A stretch of DNA of 64,000 nucleotides. Origin: Occallatibacter riparius (GTDB lineage Bacteria > Acidobacteriota > Terriglobia > Terriglobales > Acidobacteriaceae). Position 1 is the first letter of the stretch; each line of letters starts with the position of its first letter. The translations under genes and the position numbers were made by a program. Below the pieces are notes generated by a model. It made no database searches. It was not told the DNA's origin and saw only the letters and a program-made list of their open reading frames with translations. The stretch is from positions 5,766,001 through 5,830,000 of the forward strand of contig NZ_CP093313.1 of assembly GCF_025264625.1 (NCBI RefSeq), read 5' to 3'. This document shows, piece after piece, positions 61,970-64,000 of this stretch.

Positions 61970-62477
61970 GGCGCGACTGCAGGATGCCTCGAATGTGTAC
62001 GACCTGGTGAACTCGCTCTCGGGCGACGGCACGCTGCTGAAGCGCACCTTCGCAGAGATATGCGAAAACATTCGCGACTTCACCGTCGCAGAATCGGACG
62101 GCGGCGTGTTTCTCGGCTGCGGCGCGCTTCATCTCTATGGCCCGCATCTGTGCGAAGTGCGCTCGATTGTAGTGAAGCCTGAAGCGAAAGGCCAGGGTGC
62201 CGGCGGCCGCATTCTGAGCGCATTGATTGAAGAGGCGGAGGAGCACGGCATCCAGTCCGTGTGCCTGTTCACGCGCATTCCCGACTTCTTCTTCAAATAC
62301 GGCTTTCGCGTCGTGGAAGACAAGGCCGACCTACCCGACAAGATCTTCAAGGATTGCCAGAGCTGCCCCCGCCTACACCGCTGCGACGAAGTATCGATGG
62401 TGCGCGGCAGGCTGCCGCGTATCTCGATTCTGGGACCCCGTAAGGAAGCGCAGGAGCTAGTGCGGCTGTTGGGCTAG
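61956..62477 (+). CDS. argA: Short ArgA-type N-acetylglutamate synthase
   Basis: A 173-residue GNAT acetyltransferase starting MLVRKARLQDASNVYDLVNS. Motif A is IVVKPEAKGQGAGGRILSAL; IQSVCLFTRIPDFFFKYGFR and CQSCPRLHRCDEVSMVR follow. The length and pattern match the short, stand-alone NAGS (such as the mycobacterial ArgA) that makes N-acetylglutamate, the first step of the pathway. It overlaps argH by 14 bases, with GAGGAGG six bases before its ATG. The order ArgH then a short acetyltransferase is the same as in fused ArgH(A) proteins of some gammaproteobacteria. Confidence 0.88.
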   Translation: MLVRKARLQDASNVYDLVNSLSGDGTLLKRTFAEICENIRDFTVAESDGGVFLGCGALHLYGPHLCEVRSIVVKPEAKGQGAGGRILSALIEEAEEHGIQSVCLFTRIPDFFFKYGFRVVEDKADLPDKIFKDCQSCPRLHRCDEVSMVRGRLPRISILGPRKEAQELVRLLG

Positions 62478-62497
62478 GAGCAGCAGTGTTAACCGTG

Positions 62498-64000
62498 CTA
62501 GACAGCTTTAAGCTTTGAAGCGCCGATCGCCGCTTGACCATAGCTAAGACCGCCGTCACCGGGGCTCACGCGACGGTGCGCGAATACCTCGAAGCCTTGC
62601 GATTCCAGCTCCCTTCTCAACGAGCGAGCGAGGCGGCGATTGTGCATCACGCCGCCGCTCATCGCAACCGTAGCGACACCGTTCGCTGCGCGTGCCGCAA
62701 CTGCTGCGCGCAAGAAGGCATCTGCGACACCTGCGTGGAAGCGCGCGCCGATCTGAGCCGGGGTGACTCCGCTGCGCAGATCGACGACCAGTTCCTTCCA
62801 CAGCACTGACGGGTTGATACGCATCGGCTCACGCTTGGCCCAGTCACCCTGAACGAGAGTGAGTTCGTATCCCGCGGCGTCGTTCGGTTCGTCGACCGCA
62901 ACGCCTTCGAGTTCAATAGCTGCCTGCGCTTCGTAGTCAACTCTCCGGCGGTTCAATACAACAGCGGCCACTGCATCGAACAGGCGGCCAAGACTGGATG
63001 TGAGCGGCGCGTTGATGCCACGCTCGATCATGCGCGAGAGTAAACGTGTCTCCTGCCCGGATGCGCCGACGAGCTTTCCCGCTTCTTCTTCCGAAAATCC
63101 GGCAGCGAGCAGATGCGCGAACGCCATCCTCCACGGTTCGCGCACCGCAGCATCGCCACCCGGCAATGCAACGTAATCAAGATGGGCGAAGCGTTCGAAG
63201 CTGTCGTGGTTCGCGATGAGTACTTCCCCGCCCCAGATCCGGCCGTCTGTGCCGTACCCTGTGCCATCAAGAGAGAGGCCAATCACGGGGCCCTGAATGG
63301 CGTGCTCAGCCATGCAGGCCGCTATGTGCGCATGATGATGCTGCACGGCAATGGTGGGAATATTGTGCTCCGCGGCCCATTGCTTCGCCCAGGTGGTTGA
63401 GAGATAACCCGGGTGAAGATCGTGCACAACAGCTTGCGGCTCGATCTCGAACGTGTGCATCAGATGCGCGAGCGATTCAGTGAAGAAGTCGAGCCCGGTA
63501 AGGTTTTCGAGATCGCCGAGGTGCTGGCTCTGGTAGGCATAGCGGCCGCGCGCAAGAGTGAAGACGCTTTTGAGATGACCGCCGACTGCAAGCAGCGGGG
63601 GTGAATCAAAGGGCAATTCAATGCCGAGGGGAACGTATCCGCGAGCTCTGCGAATCAATTGGGGCGCGCCATCGACGATCGCAGTAACAGTGTCGTCACA
63701 ACGCTGCAGTATTTCGCGATTGTGCATCAGGAAGGCGTCAGCAATGTTGCCAAGGCGCTGCCGGGCCTCCGCGTTATCAATGGCTATTGGCTCCTCCGAG
63801 AGATTGGCGCTGGTCATGACGAGCGCGCGAACGCGCGTGTCGGCAAAGAGCAGATGCTGCAGTGGCGCATAGGGCAGATAGACGCCGAGCCACGGAATAC
63901 CCGGCGCGACAGACGGTGCAAAGCCGCTTCCGGCGCGGACGCGGGCGATCACGATGGGGCGGGCCGACGTCTGCAGCAGCGCGGACTCTTCGTCGTTGAT
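62498..64000 (-). CDS. hypF: HypF carbamoyltransferase, partial (N-terminal part beyond the window)
   Basis: HypF transfers the carbamoyl group used to make the cyanide ligands of [NiFe] hydrogenase. The visible about 500 residues begin inside the YrdC-like domain (QTSARPIVIARVRAG, LVMTSANLSEEPIAIDN) and continue with HNREILQRCDDTV, the Kae1-like part (HLGDLENLTGLDFF, VVHDLHPGYLST, VQHHHAHIAACMAEH, LSLDGTGYGTDGRIWGGEVL) and VAMSGGVMHNRRLARSL. The N-terminal acylphosphatase and zinc-finger parts lie beyond 64000. The gene is convergent with argA (20 bases apart). It implies that the genome encodes a [NiFe] hydrogenase. Confidence 0.94.
   Translation of the reverse strand: MNDEESALLQTSARPIVIARVRAGSGFAPSVAPGIPWLGVYLPYAPLQHLLFADTRVRALVMTSANLSEEPIAIDNAEARQRLGNIADAFLMHNREILQRCDDTVTAIVDGAPQLIRRARGYVPLGIELPFDSPPLLAVGGHLKSVFTLARGRYAYQSQHLGDLENLTGLDFFTESLAHLMHTFEIEPQAVVHDLHPGYLSTTWAKQWAAEHNIPTIAVQHHHAHIAACMAEHAIQGPVIGLSLDGTGYGTDGRIWGGEVLIANHDSFERFAHLDYVALPGGDAAVREPWRMAFAHLLAAGFSEEEAGKLVGASGQETRLLSRMIERGINAPLTSSLGRLFDAVAAVVLNRRRVDYEAQAAIELEGVAVDEPNDAAGYELTLVQGDWAKREPMRINPSVLWKELVVDLRSGVTPAQIGARFHAGVADAFLRAAVAARAANGVATVAMSGGVMHNRRLARSLRRELESQGFEVFAHRRVSPGDGGLSYGQAAIGASKLKAV

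Overview
The window reads as a chromosomal segment from a GC-rich, heterotrophic soil bacterium, most probably an acidobacterium of the Terriglobia/Acidobacteriaceae type. The clues are two secreted VWFA-related proteins, a 1206-residue pro-kumamolisin with Ig-like repeats, two HisKA_3 sensor kinases without adjacent regulators, several carbohydrate-active enzymes, frequent GTG/TTG starts, and starts with no Shine-Dalgarno that sit directly behind a -10 box. No rRNA, tRNA, CRISPR array, prophage or intact insertion sequence was found.

Layout. 0.5-10 kb: a small membrane-anchored protein, a VWFA-related protein, a membrane sensor histidine kinase with a possible 38-residue membrane peptide behind it, uvrB (apparently leaderless), a decayed SulP/STAS remnant and a secreted repeat protein. 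10.5-14.8 kb: a cytochrome c maturation operon (ccmF, ccmH, a CcmI-like small protein, a secreted/membrane protein with a related C-terminal helical hairpin). 14.8-20.1 kb: a second PAS histidine kinase and the rpsO-pnp pair. 20-28 kb: a DUF2306-like membrane protein, the sedolisin, a GH36-like hydrolase, a Rossmann-fold protein and a second VWFA-related protein. 28.7-31.3 kb: an unusual two-gene module, a large signal-less metzincin-like protein and a small beta-rich partner. 31-39 kb: pterin carbinolamine dehydratase, two c-di-GMP enzymes with related periplasmic sensor domains (one severely shortened), and a YedYZ-like cytochrome b/molybdopterin oxidoreductase pair. 39-51 kb: a LOG-family protein, a saccharopine-dehydrogenase-like enzyme, tryptophanase, a plant-polysaccharide locus (GH140-like apiosidase, CE2-like esterase, GH28), a UDP-glucuronate decarboxylase-like protein, a GNAT and a phosphofructokinase with the residue pair of PPi-dependent enzymes. 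51-55 kb: a membrane protein, an acyl-CoA synthetase and a GGDEF protein. 55-62.5 kb: the arginine operon argR-argC-argB-argD-argF-[inserted ORF]-argH-argA, preceded by two tandem ARG-box-like operators. The end holds a partial hypF.

The clearest functional unit is the arginine operon. Its repressor is the first gene, the operators overlap a plausible promoter, most junctions overlap by 4-14 bases, and a short ArgA-type acetyltransferase follows argH in the same order as the known ArgH(A) fusions; argG and argJ are not in the window. The most striking oddity is between argF and argH: a secreted-protein gene on visibly A+T-richer DNA, flanked by a 31-base direct repeat of the argH 5' end, so that its signal peptide begins with codons copied from argH. 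Other points of interest are the metzincin pair, the leaderless starts, the truncated sensor domain, and the family of short-period tandem/inverted repeats between genes.
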